Source of the DNA: Agrobacterium sp. AGB01
GTDB lineage: Bacteria; Pseudomonadota; Alphaproteobacteria; Rhizobiales; Rhizobiaceae
Direction of reading: 5' to 3'
Length of the DNA stretch: 64,000 nt
Assembly: GCF_014851585.1 (NCBI RefSeq)
Contig: NZ_JACVAB010000010.1
Location: forward strand, 1-64,000
The notes under the pieces: generated by a model
What the model was told of the DNA's origin: nothing
Database searches by the model: none
What the model saw: the letters and a program-made list of their open reading frames with translations, nothing else
In this document: piece by piece, positions 18,161 to 26,582 of the stretch
How the letters are laid out: the number at the start of each line of letters is the position of its first letter
How positions within the stretch are numbered: the stretch's first letter is position 1
Made by a program: the position numbers and the translations under genes

Positions 18161-19443
18161 TCATGACCCCCAACCAGCGCCCCACCGACATGCAAACGGT
18201 TGAGACGCCAGCAGGCGCAAAGGCCAGTGGCATGAGCGATACGGTTGCCCCTTCTGCTGACAAGACCCTGCGGATTGGTCGCGAGGGCCGAGAGTTCTGC
18301 ATATATCCCGCACAACTGGGCTATGACTTGCAGGAAGAACTCGACTTCCTCACCAACCGCGTGATGGAACCGAACGTCTTTTTCACCGGTCGTCTTCTGG
18401 CACCGGCCATGACACGTATCGATGAGCGCGCCGTGCGTTTTGCGCTGATCCGCGACCGCAATGAGCAGCGCAGCCGCATGCGCCTGCTGATGCCGTTCTC
18501 AGTCGAAAAGCCTGGTTTTTCGATAGGTCCATCCGTTATTCGTGTCTGGGCCAATCCGTTTGGACCACTTGGCACGCCGCTGGTGGATACCGAAGCCGCG
18601 GCCGAAACCATTGACACCCTGCTTGACGCCTTAAGCGATGACCGCGCCGATCTGCCCGACGTTCTTGTTCTGCCAGACCTGCGCCTGGATGGACCGTTTG
18701 CGCGTATGCTGAAAGCCATAGCACTCAGCCGCAACCTGCCACTGGCAACCGCTGAACAACATCAACGCCCGATGCTGCAAAGCTATGAGGATGGCGACGC
18801 CTATTTGAAAGAAACACTGGCCTCCAATCACCTGCGCGAAATGCGCCGGCAGTGGCGGCTTTTGGAGAAGGTCGGCACGCTGACCTACAATGTGGCCCGC
18901 CAGCCAAAGGACATTCGTTTCCGCCTTGAAGAATTTCTGGCATTGGAAGCCAGCGGCTGGAAGGGGCGCAAACGCTCTGCATTGGTGGATGACCGTTACC
19001 GCGCCGCATTTGCGCGTGAGGGTATCAACAACCTTGCAGAAAACGATGCGGCCCGTATCCACACTATTGACCTCGACGGACAGTCGATCGCCTCCATGGT
19101 GGTACTGATGGCGCAAGGCGAAGCCTACACCTGGAAAACGGCCTACAACGAAAACTACTCAAAATATTCGCCCGGCAAGCTGCTGACCTGGAAGCTGACG
19201 GACTGGCACCTCGATGACGCCAATATTTTACGGACCGACAGTTGCGCGGTCGAAGATCACCCCATTATGAGCCGCTTCTGGAAAGAGCGTGAAGAGATGG
19301 GAACATTGATCATCGGCTTGACACAGAAAAGCGACCGCGATGTGCGGCAAGTTTCGTCACAGGTCCATATGTATCGCAATACCCGCAGTATTGCGCGTAT
19401 GTTGCGTCAGCGGATCATGTCGCTGGGCCGGCGCGGCGCCTGA
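18157..19443 (+). CDS. FemAB/BcsL-like GNAT acyltransferase (428 aa)
   Basis: The protein belongs to the GNAT-fold group once called CelD/BcsL, found in exopolysaccharide and cellulose loci. Signs are the region DAYLKETLASNHLREMRRQW, the FLALEASGWKGRKRSAL motif typical of the group, and AYTWKTAYNENYSKYSPGKL with the final conserved Gly-Lys before the helix. It is cytoplasmic and probably transfers an acyl or aminoacyl group to a sugar or lipid precursor. The ATG overlaps the flippase stop by four bases and AAGG lies upstream. With the flippase it is likely a small module for modifying or exporting a surface glycan; the substrate is not known. Confidence 0.85.
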   Translation: MIMTPNQRPTDMQTVETPAGAKASGMSDTVAPSADKTLRIGREGREFCIYPAQLGYDLQEELDFLTNRVMEPNVFFTGRLLAPAMTRIDERAVRFALIRDRNEQRSRMRLLMPFSVEKPGFSIGPSVIRVWANPFGPLGTPLVDTEAAAETIDTLLDALSDDRADLPDVLVLPDLRLDGPFARMLKAIALSRNLPLATAEQHQRPMLQSYEDGDAYLKETLASNHLREMRRQWRLLEKVGTLTYNVARQPKDIRFRLEEFLALEASGWKGRKRSALVDDRYRAAFAREGINNLAENDAARIHTIDLDGQSIASMVVLMAQGEAYTWKTAYNENYSKYSPGKLLTWKLTDWHLDDANILRTDSCAVEDHPIMSRFWKEREEMGTLIIGLTQKSDRDVRQVSSQVHMYRNTRSIARMLRQRIMSLGRRGA

Positions 19444-19477
19444 TCAACAACACGGCAACTGTCGAAGGACGAATAAA

Positions 19478-19510
19478 TCACCCGCAAAGACATTTGCGGG
19501 TGATGGGTTT
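19478..19510 (+). terminator. Terminator after the flippase-acyltransferase operon
   Basis: TCACCCGCAAA and TTTGCGGGTGA form a perfect 11-base stem with a four-base loop, followed by TGGGTTTT. The T tract is weak but the stem is strong. It is also close to the 3' end of the convergent repeat-protein gene. Confidence 0.75.
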
Positions 19511-19536
19511 TAAGTGACGTGAGATCAAGGGGCGGT

Positions 19537-20151
19537 TTAGCGCGACGCCATCTGGATCATGCGGCAGAGCTGGGTCAGCGCTGCATCATAACCACCGCTA
19601 CCAAGGATATCGACACAGCGACGTGCCAGCCGGATCTGCTCCGGACGAGACATGTTGTTGTAACCAACTATCGCGCGACGCAGAGCCGGATTTTTGGTGC
19701 CGGGATTGTTGACGCCAGGGTTTCCTGGTGTGCCAGGTGTCGTGGTGGTGCCACCAAGACCGAGACCCACACCCAGATTGACACCACCGGTTCCGGCATT
19801 CAGCCCCACGTTGGCTTTCAATCCACGGTCGCCGCCAACCGAGGCTTTTGCATTGGCACTGGCAAGGTCGCGACCGCCGACCGTGGCTCCGACATCGGCA
19901 TTGACGCCATCGCGACCACCAACCGATGCGCTGACATCAGCACCGAGACCACCACTGCTGCGGCCACCAACGGAAGCGCCTGCATTAACGCCATCACGAC
20001 CGCCAACCGAGGCACCCGCATCCAGCCCGTCTTTCGCATCGACGCTGACGCTCACACCTTTTTCACCACCAACATTGATGTCGAGAGCGTAGGCACCCAC
20101 AGGCATAAGAAGGCAGGCGGAGACGAGAAGGCTGCTTGTTATTGTTTTCAT
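19537..20151 (-). CDS. Secreted glycine-rich repeat protein (204 aa)
   Basis: I do not recognise a named family. A signal peptide (KTITSSLLVSACLLMPVGAY) is followed at about residues 27-130 by imperfect repeats built around GASVGGRDGVNA, about 12 residues each, rich in Gly, Ala, Val and Asp. A Gly/Thr/Pro/Asn linker comes next, then a helical C-terminal part of about 50 residues with two Cys (LARRCVDILG and ALTQLCRMIQ), probably a disulfide. The start ATG 20151 has a strong GGAGGA site. The repeat pattern suggests a beta-rich, possibly surface-exposed stalk, but this is inference. Confidence 0.8.
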   Translation of the reverse strand: MKTITSSLLVSACLLMPVGAYALDINVGGEKGVSVSVDAKDGLDAGASVGGRDGVNAGASVGGRSSGGLGADVSASVGGRDGVNADVGATVGGRDLASANAKASVGGDRGLKANVGLNAGTGGVNLGVGLGLGGTTTTPGTPGNPGVNNPGTKNPALRRAIVGYNNMSRPEQIRLARRCVDILGSGGYDAALTQLCRMIQMASR

Positions 20152-20357
20152 GATCTTCCTCCAAATGTTGTTAGCCACGATCGGCTACAAACCATTGAAA
20201 GCGAAACTACATCAGCAGTTCCTTTAATTCATTTCATTTAATTAGACTTGACTAATGAATAAAATACAAAAGACACAGAACAAGGTATGTGCTGATATGA
20301 AACCAGGCGAAATGTCCCGTTTTGAAACAACCCTGTCTTTTTGCCGGGCAGGACACC

Positions 20358-22037
20358 CTATCGACGGGTGGTTTCAATCCGACCGACGCGGGCAAGCAGG
20401 ATCACAGGCAATATACCGATGACAACAATGGCCAGCGCTGCAATTGATGCTTCCTCATAGGTACCGCGTGCCGCCTCGCCATAAAGGTGGGTGGCGAAAG
20501 TCTCAAAATTCAACGGACGCAGAAGAAGCGTTGCCGGAAGCTCCTTCACGCAGTCGACAAACACCAGCAAACCTGCAGCGGCCAGCGCCGCCCGTGACAG
20601 TGGAAAATGCACATGACGGAAGGTGCTACCAGCAGAGCGACCGAGTGTTCGCGACGCGTGATCAAAGGAGTGCGGTATGCGGCTAAAACCGGCATCGACA
20701 CCGCCAGCAGCAATGGTCAAAAATCGCGCCGTATAGGCAAAGATCAGCGCTCCGCCGCTACCGATCATCAAAAGACCGGTCGAAACGCCAAACCAGCTTT
20801 GCGCAGTCGCATCGACGAAGCGATCAAAAGCCCCAAGCGCGATCAACACGCCAATCGCGATCACCGTACCGGGTGCTGCATAACCGATTGTCGACAGACG
20901 GTAGCTCCATAGGCTGGTTGCACCGGGCCTTAGCCGCATGGCGTAAACAACGATGATGCCACACAATAACGTTACGGCTGTCGCGACCCCTGCAAACACA
21001 AGCGTATTGCCTGCCTCACCGATGAGGCGGGGAGAAAGTCCGCTAAAGCGGAAGCGCTTCCAGGCCTCGATGACCAGATAGATCGCCGGGAACACGAAGC
21101 CCATCAGGATCGGCAGGCTTCCAGCGAGAAATGCCAGCCAGCCCTTGAGCCCAGATAGCCGCAGAGGCTGCAGCGGATGATTGCGCTGCGCAGATACGGA
21201 ATACCGCTGTCTGCGACGCGCCCACCGTTCCAACGCAACAAGAGCAACGACGATGAACAGCATGAACAGGGCGATTTGCGATGCACCCGGCAGATCGGAA
21301 CGGGTGACCCATGTCGTGTAGACGGACACTGTCAGCGTTCGTACACCCAGGAACTCGGACGCACCGATATCATTCAGCGCTTCCATCAGTGCGAGGCTGA
21401 TGCCAACCGCTATGGCCGGACGCGCCAATGGCACCGCCACCCGTGCAAAGACACCGGTACGAGACGCGCCAAGGCTACGTGCAGCCTCGATCAGATTACC
21501 CGCCTGCGTCATGAACATCGCCCTCACGGGAATGTAGACATAAGGATACAGCACAACGCTGAGCAGGATGATGCAGCCAGTGGTCGAGCGAATATCCGAC
21601 AGTCGGAACTCGCGCGGACTGGAGTAACCCAATACCCAGCGGATCAATTCCTGCACCGGACCGATCGGGTGCAGGATGTCGAGATAGGCGTAAGCGACGA
21701 TATAGGTCGGCATGGCCAGCGGCAAAAGCAGCGCCCATTCCAGTATCTTGCGACCTGGAAAATCATGTGCGGCCACCAGCCAGGCGGCAAGTGTTCCAAC
21801 AACTCCGGCAATGACCCCGACGCCAACGAGCAGAATCAGCGTGTCGGGCAATGCCGTTGCCAGAACCGATGCAGCCAGATGCGCCCACAGACCTTGCGAA
21901 CCCTGCACCGCTTCAAAAAGCAATGCCAGAACCGGCAGCAGTGCCAAAAGCGCGATCAACACAGCGCCAACCAGCCAGATTTCCAGTTTACGACGTCTGG
22001 CCTTGCTTGCGGATTCGACGGCTGGGTTAAGGCTCAC
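20358..22037 (-). CDS. fbpB: Ferric iron ABC transporter permease (559 aa)
   Basis: This fused permease has two copies of the six-helix BPD domain, the arrangement seen in FbpB/SfuB. Each half has the EAA loop that contacts the ATPase: EAARSLGASRTGVFARVAVP in the first and ASRTLGRSAGSTFRHVHFPL in the second. It imports Fe(III) brought by the periplasmic binding protein. It lies 111 bases after fbpA with a hairpin in between, which could lower its expression relative to the binding protein. A thiamine permease (ThiP) has similar layout, but the neighbouring binding protein is of the iron type. Confidence 0.92.
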   Translation of the reverse strand: MSLNPAVESASKARRRKLEIWLVGAVLIALLALLPVLALLFEAVQGSQGLWAHLAASVLATALPDTLILLVGVGVIAGVVGTLAAWLVAAHDFPGRKILEWALLLPLAMPTYIVAYAYLDILHPIGPVQELIRWVLGYSSPREFRLSDIRSTTGCIILLSVVLYPYVYIPVRAMFMTQAGNLIEAARSLGASRTGVFARVAVPLARPAIAVGISLALMEALNDIGASEFLGVRTLTVSVYTTWVTRSDLPGASQIALFMLFIVVALVALERWARRRQRYSVSAQRNHPLQPLRLSGLKGWLAFLAGSLPILMGFVFPAIYLVIEAWKRFRFSGLSPRLIGEAGNTLVFAGVATAVTLLCGIIVVYAMRLRPGATSLWSYRLSTIGYAAPGTVIAIGVLIALGAFDRFVDATAQSWFGVSTGLLMIGSGGALIFAYTARFLTIAAGGVDAGFSRIPHSFDHASRTLGRSAGSTFRHVHFPLSRAALAAAGLLVFVDCVKELPATLLLRPLNFETFATHLYGEAARGTYEEASIAALAIVVIGILPVILLARVGRIETTRR

Positions 22038-22099
22038 GTATCGACCTGCTCTTCAGGTAGGAATTATCATCTTGGCCGAATAGCATTTTAAACGGCCAA

Positions 22100-22124
22100 A
22101 GGCGCCCGTTCAAAACGAGCGCCT
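22100..22124 (-). terminator. Attenuating hairpin between fbpA and fbpB
   Basis: On the minus strand AGGCGC-T-CGTT pairs with AACG-G-GCGCCT around a TTG loop, an 11-base stem with one U-G pair, then TTTGGCC. It sits between the abundant binding-protein gene and the permease gene and may act as a partial terminator or protect the fbpA message end. Confidence 0.65.
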
Positions 22125-22148
22125 CGGTAGCATGTAACAAACTGATTA

Positions 22149-23165
22149 TCAGTTGTCGAAGCCAACCTTTTCAGCCAGTTCGCTGGCCTGTTTGCGGTGG
22201 GTAACGATTTCCGAAAGCGTTTTGTTGTCGATCTTCAGTTCGCCGAACGAAGCAATGATCGGGTCGACAGAAGCACCCTGTCTGACCGGATATTCGTAGT
22301 TGGCTTCCGCGTAGATTTTCTGGGCTTCTGCGGAGACCAGATACTCAAGCAGCTTTACAGCGTTGTCCTTGTTGGGCGCGTTCTTGGCAACAGCAGCGCC
22401 CGATATGTTGACCTGCGTACCGCCGTTCTTGAAGGTTGGCAGAACGACCTTGATCGCTTCGCCCCACTTGATCTGGTCTTCACCACCCTTGCCCGAACGC
22501 ATCAGGCCAACATAATAGGAGTTGGCAATACCGATATCGCAAATGCCGCCGAGGATATCCTTGGCAACATCACGGTCACCGCCACCAGCCTTGCGAGCGA
22601 GGTTGTCCTTGACGCCAGCGAGCCACTTTTCAGTTTCTTCTGCACCGTAATGGGCGACGTAGTCAGCAAACAGGGCCGTGTTGTACGGGTGCTGGCCAGA
22701 ACGAATGCACACCTTGCCCTTCCACTTGGCATCAGCGAGGTCTTCATAGTTGAAGGACACCAGATCAAGATCCTTGGCAGCGTAGAGAACGCGGGCGCGC
22801 ATCGAAAGTGCAAACCAGTTGCCGTCGGCGTCACGCAGTTCAGCTGGAACGGCTTCCTTGAGAACGGCGGAATCAACGGCCTGCGTCACACCCTTTTCAA
22901 CCAGATCAACGAGGTTACCAGCATCAACGGTCATCAGGATGTCTGCAGGAGAGCTGGCGCCCTCGCTCAGAACGCGCTCAGCCAGACCGTCTTTCAGGAA
23001 TACGGTATTGACCTTGATGCCGCTGTTGGTGGTGAAGGAATCGAGAAGCGGCTGAAGAAGAGCCGGTTCGCGTGTCGTGTAGATGTTCAGTTCAGTTGCC
23101 TGAGCTGCACCCGCCATGAACACGCTTGCGAGAAGTGCTGTCTTGAAAGAAATGACTTTGCTCAT
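22149..23165 (-). CDS. fbpA: Ferric iron-binding periplasmic protein (338 aa)
   Basis: This is the periplasmic receptor of the iron transporter. It has a signal peptide (VISFKTALLASVFMAGAAQA), the class motif ELNIYTTREPALLQPLLDSF, and the iron-liganding tyrosine pair Tyr217-Tyr218 in IGIANSYYVGL. Length matches FbpA/FutA proteins. It starts at ATG 23165 behind a GGAG/AGGGG site and has its own promoter region after fbpC, which fits the need for more copies of the receptor. A TGA-N9-TCA iron-operator-like box overlaps the likely promoter. Confidence 0.94.
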   Translation of the reverse strand: MSKVISFKTALLASVFMAGAAQATELNIYTTREPALLQPLLDSFTTNSGIKVNTVFLKDGLAERVLSEGASSPADILMTVDAGNLVDLVEKGVTQAVDSAVLKEAVPAELRDADGNWFALSMRARVLYAAKDLDLVSFNYEDLADAKWKGKVCIRSGQHPYNTALFADYVAHYGAEETEKWLAGVKDNLARKAGGGDRDVAKDILGGICDIGIANSYYVGLMRSGKGGEDQIKWGEAIKVVLPTFKNGGTQVNISGAAVAKNAPNKDNAVKLLEYLVSAEAQKIYAEANYEYPVRQGASVDPIIASFGELKIDNKTLSEIVTHRKQASELAEKVGFDN

Positions 23166-23207
23166 CTTAATCCCCTGTACTCCTAAGAAAAGTTACAGGC
23201 GGTCTGC

Positions 23208-23236
23208 ATCATACATGACAAAGGATGTCAAGTTTA
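23208..23236 (-). promoter_or_regulatory. fbpA promoter with RirA/IRO-type box
   Basis: On the minus strand TGACA-TCCTT-TGTCA (23216-23230) fits the TGA-N9-TCA pattern described for iron-responsive operators bound by RirA in Rhizobiales. A possible -10, TATGAT, lies at 23208-23213, and a weak -35, TAAACT, 17 bases further upstream. Operator identity is inferred from pattern and gene function. Confidence 0.55.
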
Positions 23237-23318
23237 TGCACTGGCAAATTCGGAGAAAATACTCACTTTAAGTTGATAGCACACCAAAAACACAGTGGAT
23301 ACCGACGCAAATACAACC

Positions 23319-24365
23319 CTAGATGAAAACAAGAACCGTTTCCTGCTTCACCTTAAGCTGCACACGATCAACGCCTTGAGGCAGGCGATCCATGCTGCGC
23401 ACGCGCAGATTTTCACTCATGCCGGGAACCTGGATATTGAGTTGCTCGATCTCGCCAAGGAAGGTTCTGCCGGAAATAAAACCTTCCACCGAGCCGTTCA
23501 GCGCACCGTCTGCCGACAGGGAAATGGCACTGGGACGAATATAGGCAACGGCCTGCGCACCCTCGGGAAGTTTTTCAGGCGTCGTAAAGGCACCCAACCC
23601 GGTTTCAATCCGGCCATTGCGAATGACGCCATTGACCTTGTTGAAGGCACAGAAGAAATCCGCCGCATAACGGCAATTTGGTCTGTCGTGCAGATCATAT
23701 CCACTGCCGGTTTGCACGATCTGGCCCTGCTGCATCAGTACCACACGATCACCGGCAGACAGCGCCTCCTCGGGATCATGTGTGACCATGATAGCCGTGG
23801 TGCCAAGACCACGTAGCAGTGAAAGCGTTTCTTCGCGCACGCTGTCACGCAGGCCACGGTCGAGATTGGAGAAGGGTTCATCCATCAGCAGAATAGCCGG
23901 ACGTGGCGCAAGCGCTCTTGCCAGCGCCACGCGTTGCTGTTCACCACCGGAAAGGGTGTGTGGATAACGCGTCGCCAATGCCCGCAGCCCGACATGGTCG
24001 ATCAGGGAATTGGCACGCTCACGTGCCTCGTCCTTTGGCACGCGGTTGAGGCCAAACATAACATTTCGCTCAACGGTCAAATGCGGGAACAATGCATAAT
24101 CCTGAAAGACGAAACCGATATTGCGGTTTTCAGGTTCGACAAATGACGACGGCCCGGCAATCTCACGGCCATTCATGATCAGCGTGCCCTGATCAGGAGT
24201 TTCAACACCGGCAACAATTCTCAAAAGCGTCGACTTGCCGCAACCGGAACGCCCGACCAGGCAAATGATTTCGCCGCTGTTGACCGTGAGATCGATGTTG
24301 TTCAACACATCGGTCGGACCAAACCGTTTACCGATGTTTTTCAACTCAAGTGCAGCGACAGTCAT
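23319..24365 (-). CDS. fbpC: Ferric iron ABC transporter ATPase (348 aa)
   Basis: This ATPase powers the iron importer. Walker A GRSGCGKST is at residues 38-46, the signature LSGGEQQRVALARAL starts at 138, and Walker B ends in MDEPFSNLD at 161-169. The C-terminal part (about 240-348) is the TOBE-like regulatory domain seen in FbpC/CysA/UgpC subunits (GSVEGFISGRTFLGEIEQLN). It is the first gene on the minus strand, 153 bases upstream of fbpA, so the order is ATPase, receptor, permease. A second TGA-N9-TCA box lies 38 bases upstream of its start. Confidence 0.94.
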   Translation of the reverse strand: MTVAALELKNIGKRFGPTDVLNNIDLTVNSGEIICLVGRSGCGKSTLLRIVAGVETPDQGTLIMNGREIAGPSSFVEPENRNIGFVFQDYALFPHLTVERNVMFGLNRVPKDEARERANSLIDHVGLRALATRYPHTLSGGEQQRVALARALAPRPAILLMDEPFSNLDRGLRDSVREETLSLLRGLGTTAIMVTHDPEEALSAGDRVVLMQQGQIVQTGSGYDLHDRPNCRYAADFFCAFNKVNGVIRNGRIETGLGAFTTPEKLPEGAQAVAYIRPSAISLSADGALNGSVEGFISGRTFLGEIEQLNIQVPGMSENLRVRSMDRLPQGVDRVQLKVKQETVLVFI

Positions 24366-24402
24366 TCACGTTATTCCATGCATACAGGCCGATATTCTTT
24401 GT

Positions 24403-24417
24403 TGATCGCGCAAATCA
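24403..24417 (-). promoter_or_regulatory. Second IRO-type box upstream of fbpC
   Basis: TGA-TCGCGCAAA-TCA fits the TGA-N9-TCA iron operator pattern and lies 38-52 bases before the fbpC start. The same pattern before fbpA makes chance less likely. Confidence 0.5.
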
Positions 24418-24558
24418 GGATTAAAGTCAAAACCAACACGCGGGCGAGTGGACACGAAAGCGGATTTTCATCGGAAAATTGTAGTCACCTACCGAAATCG
24501 ACACACCGAAAAGGTGATATTTGCCACCGCATCTTGCGCCATCCGTCCGCACCGGACC

Positions 24559-24585
24559 AAAATACGTAATCCGGTCGCGTATTTT
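24559..24585 (+). terminator. Hairpin with T tract upstream of fadD
   Basis: AAAATACG and CGTATTTT form a perfect eight-base stem with an 11-base loop, followed by two more T. It looks like a terminator but no gene precedes it on the plus strand, so it may be a DNA operator or block transcription coming from outside. Confidence 0.35.
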
Positions 24586-24588
24586 TTG

Positions 24589-24641
24589 ACTGTAACAATC
24601 GTTACAGTGAGATTGACGTGTACGTTAGAGTTACATACATT
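24589..24641 (+). promoter_or_regulatory. fadD promoter with palindromic operator
   Basis: A perfect palindrome, ACTGTAAC-AATC-GTTACAGT (24589-24608), lies directly upstream of TTGACG (24613-24618) and TACATT (24636-24641), a -35/-10 pair with 17-base spacing. The shape fits a TetR- or GntR-type fatty-acid regulator such as FadR-like proteins, but the regulator is not in the window. Confidence 0.55.
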
Positions 24642-24750
24642 TTGATCAGGCAGCTAATTCGGTTGGAGGACCGGAACGGCATGGACAGCAGGTGAGAGCC
24701 ATTTGCCTCACACAAAACGCTGTGCGATAAGTTACGCTGGGAGGAGCGGC

Positions 24751-26454
24751 ATGAACGACACGTTCAAAACTAAACCTGAAGGTTCTGCAAAGGATAAACC
24801 GTGGCTGGCGTCCTATCCGGAAGGTGTGCCTGCGGAAATTCCGCCATCGGCTTATAACTCCTTGCGCGATCTGATGGAGAAGAACTGCGCCGCTTATGCT
24901 GGCCGCAAAGTCTTCACCAGCATGGGCAAGTCGATCACCTACGCTGAACTTGAACAGGAAACACGCAAGGTCGCATCCTGGCTGCAGGCGCACGGTTTCC
25001 GTAAGGGTGACCGTATTGCGGTAATGATGCCCAATATCCTGCAAAACCCGATTGCTGTTTACGGTATTCTGCGGGCTGGCATGATTGTCGTTAACATCAA
25101 CCCGCTCTACACCGCCCGTGAACTGACCTATCAGTTGAAGGATTCCGGTGCAAAAGTCCTGTTTGTACTTGAGAACTTTGCCCATACTGCCCAGCAGGCC
25201 ATCGTCGGCACCGATATTCAAAATGTTGTTGTTGCCTCGATTGGTGACGTGTTCGGCGCCAAGGGTATCCTGATCAATTTCGTGCTGCGCCGAGTCAAGA
25301 AGATCGTGCCCAAATGGTCGATCTCCTGTGCGATCCGCTACACGGACATGATGAAGGAAGCCGGCCGCCTGAAAATGGTGCATACCGATATTGCACCGGA
25401 AGACGTGGCGTTTCTGCAATATACCGGCGGCACCACAGGAATCTCCAAGGGTGCGGTGCTGACGCACAACAATCTTTTGGCCAACAAGGCGCAGATTTCG
25501 CTGTGGCTTGATTCGGCACTGGCTGGCAAACAACGCCCGGAAAGCATGACTTTCCTCTGCGCCCTGCCGCTTTGCCACATCTTTGCATTGACGGTGAACT
25601 CGCTGATGGGCGTGGCACTGGGTGCTAACAACGTGCTGATTGCCAATCCGCGTGATATTCCGGCGCTGATCAAGGAAATGCGCCATCATCGTTTCCACGT
25701 ATTCCCCGGCATCAACACCCTGTTCAATGCACTTTTGAACAATGACGACTTCAAGACGCTTGATTTCTCCGAGCTTCTTCTTGTGCTGGGCGGCGGCATG
25801 GCTGTTCAAAGACCCGTGGCGGAACGTTGGATGTCGGTAACCGGCCGCCCTATCAGCGAAGGGTATGGTCTGTCCGAGACATCACCAGTGGCAACCGTCA
25901 ACCGGCTGGATGTCAATGATTTCACAGGCACCATTGGCCTGCCTATTCCGTCCACCGAAGTGGATATTCGGGACGAAAGCGACAACAGCCTGCCATTTGG
26001 CGAGGTTGGCGAAATCTGCATTCGTGGCCCGCAAGTCATGGCCGGCTACTGGCAAAGACCGGATGAAACCGCCAAGGTCATGGCAGCGGATGGTTACTTC
26101 CGCTCCGGCGACATGGGCTTCATGGATGAGCGCGGTTACACCAAAATCGTGGACCGCAAGAAGGACATGATCCTGGTGTCCGGCTTCAACGTGTACCCCA
26201 ATGAAATCGAAGAAGTGGTCGCTTCACATCCCGGCGTGCTGGAATGCGCCGTGGTTGGCATTCCAGATGAACGGTCCGGTGAAGCCGTTAAACTATTCGT
26301 AGTCAAAAAAGACCCGAACCTGACGGCAGAAGAACTCAAGGCGTTCTGTGCTGAGAACATGACCAACTACAAACGCCCACGCCAGATCGAGTTCAGAACA
26401 GAACTGCCAAAAACCAATGTTGGCAAGATCCTGCGACGCGAACTGCGCAGCTGA
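24751..26454 (+). CDS. fadD: Long-chain fatty acid-CoA ligase (567 aa)
   Basis: This ANL-superfamily enzyme activates fatty acids with ATP and CoA for beta-oxidation or lipid synthesis. The phosphate-binding loop YTGGTTGISKGA is at residues 224-235. The adenylate core motifs GYGLSETSPV and YFRSGDMGFMDERGY, and the catalytic lysine region KTNVGKILRRELR at the C-terminus, are all present. Length is that of FadD. ATG 24751 has a strong GGAGGAG five bases upstream; a longer frame from 24703 has no such site. A palindromic operator lies about 140 bases upstream. Confidence 0.94.
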   Translation: MNDTFKTKPEGSAKDKPWLASYPEGVPAEIPPSAYNSLRDLMEKNCAAYAGRKVFTSMGKSITYAELEQETRKVASWLQAHGFRKGDRIAVMMPNILQNPIAVYGILRAGMIVVNINPLYTARELTYQLKDSGAKVLFVLENFAHTAQQAIVGTDIQNVVVASIGDVFGAKGILINFVLRRVKKIVPKWSISCAIRYTDMMKEAGRLKMVHTDIAPEDVAFLQYTGGTTGISKGAVLTHNNLLANKAQISLWLDSALAGKQRPESMTFLCALPLCHIFALTVNSLMGVALGANNVLIANPRDIPALIKEMRHHRFHVFPGINTLFNALLNNDDFKTLDFSELLLVLGGGMAVQRPVAERWMSVTGRPISEGYGLSETSPVATVNRLDVNDFTGTIGLPIPSTEVDIRDESDNSLPFGEVGEICIRGPQVMAGYWQRPDETAKVMAADGYFRSGDMGFMDERGYTKIVDRKKDMILVSGFNVYPNEIEEVVASHPGVLECAVVGIPDERSGEAVKLFVVKKDPNLTAEELKAFCAENMTNYKRPRQIEFRTELPKTNVGKILRRELRS

Positions 26455-26582
26455 AGACGGTATCATTCAGCGACAGAACGATGGTCGGCAAGAACATCGT
26501 TCTTTTGTCAAATACGCGCCTTGATTTGGCCTGCTGAAAGGGAATAGTTTCTGCATCCTTCCACGGAACTGAGGAACATTCC

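Larger units (their letters stand above)
24366..24750. other. Divergent regulatory region between fbpC and fadD
   Basis: This 385-base gap holds no gene. Near fbpC it carries an iron-operator-like box (24403-24417); near fadD it carries an AT-rich hairpin (24559-24585), a perfect 8+8 palindrome (24589-24608) and a promoter-like pair (24613-24641). Confidence 0.7.
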
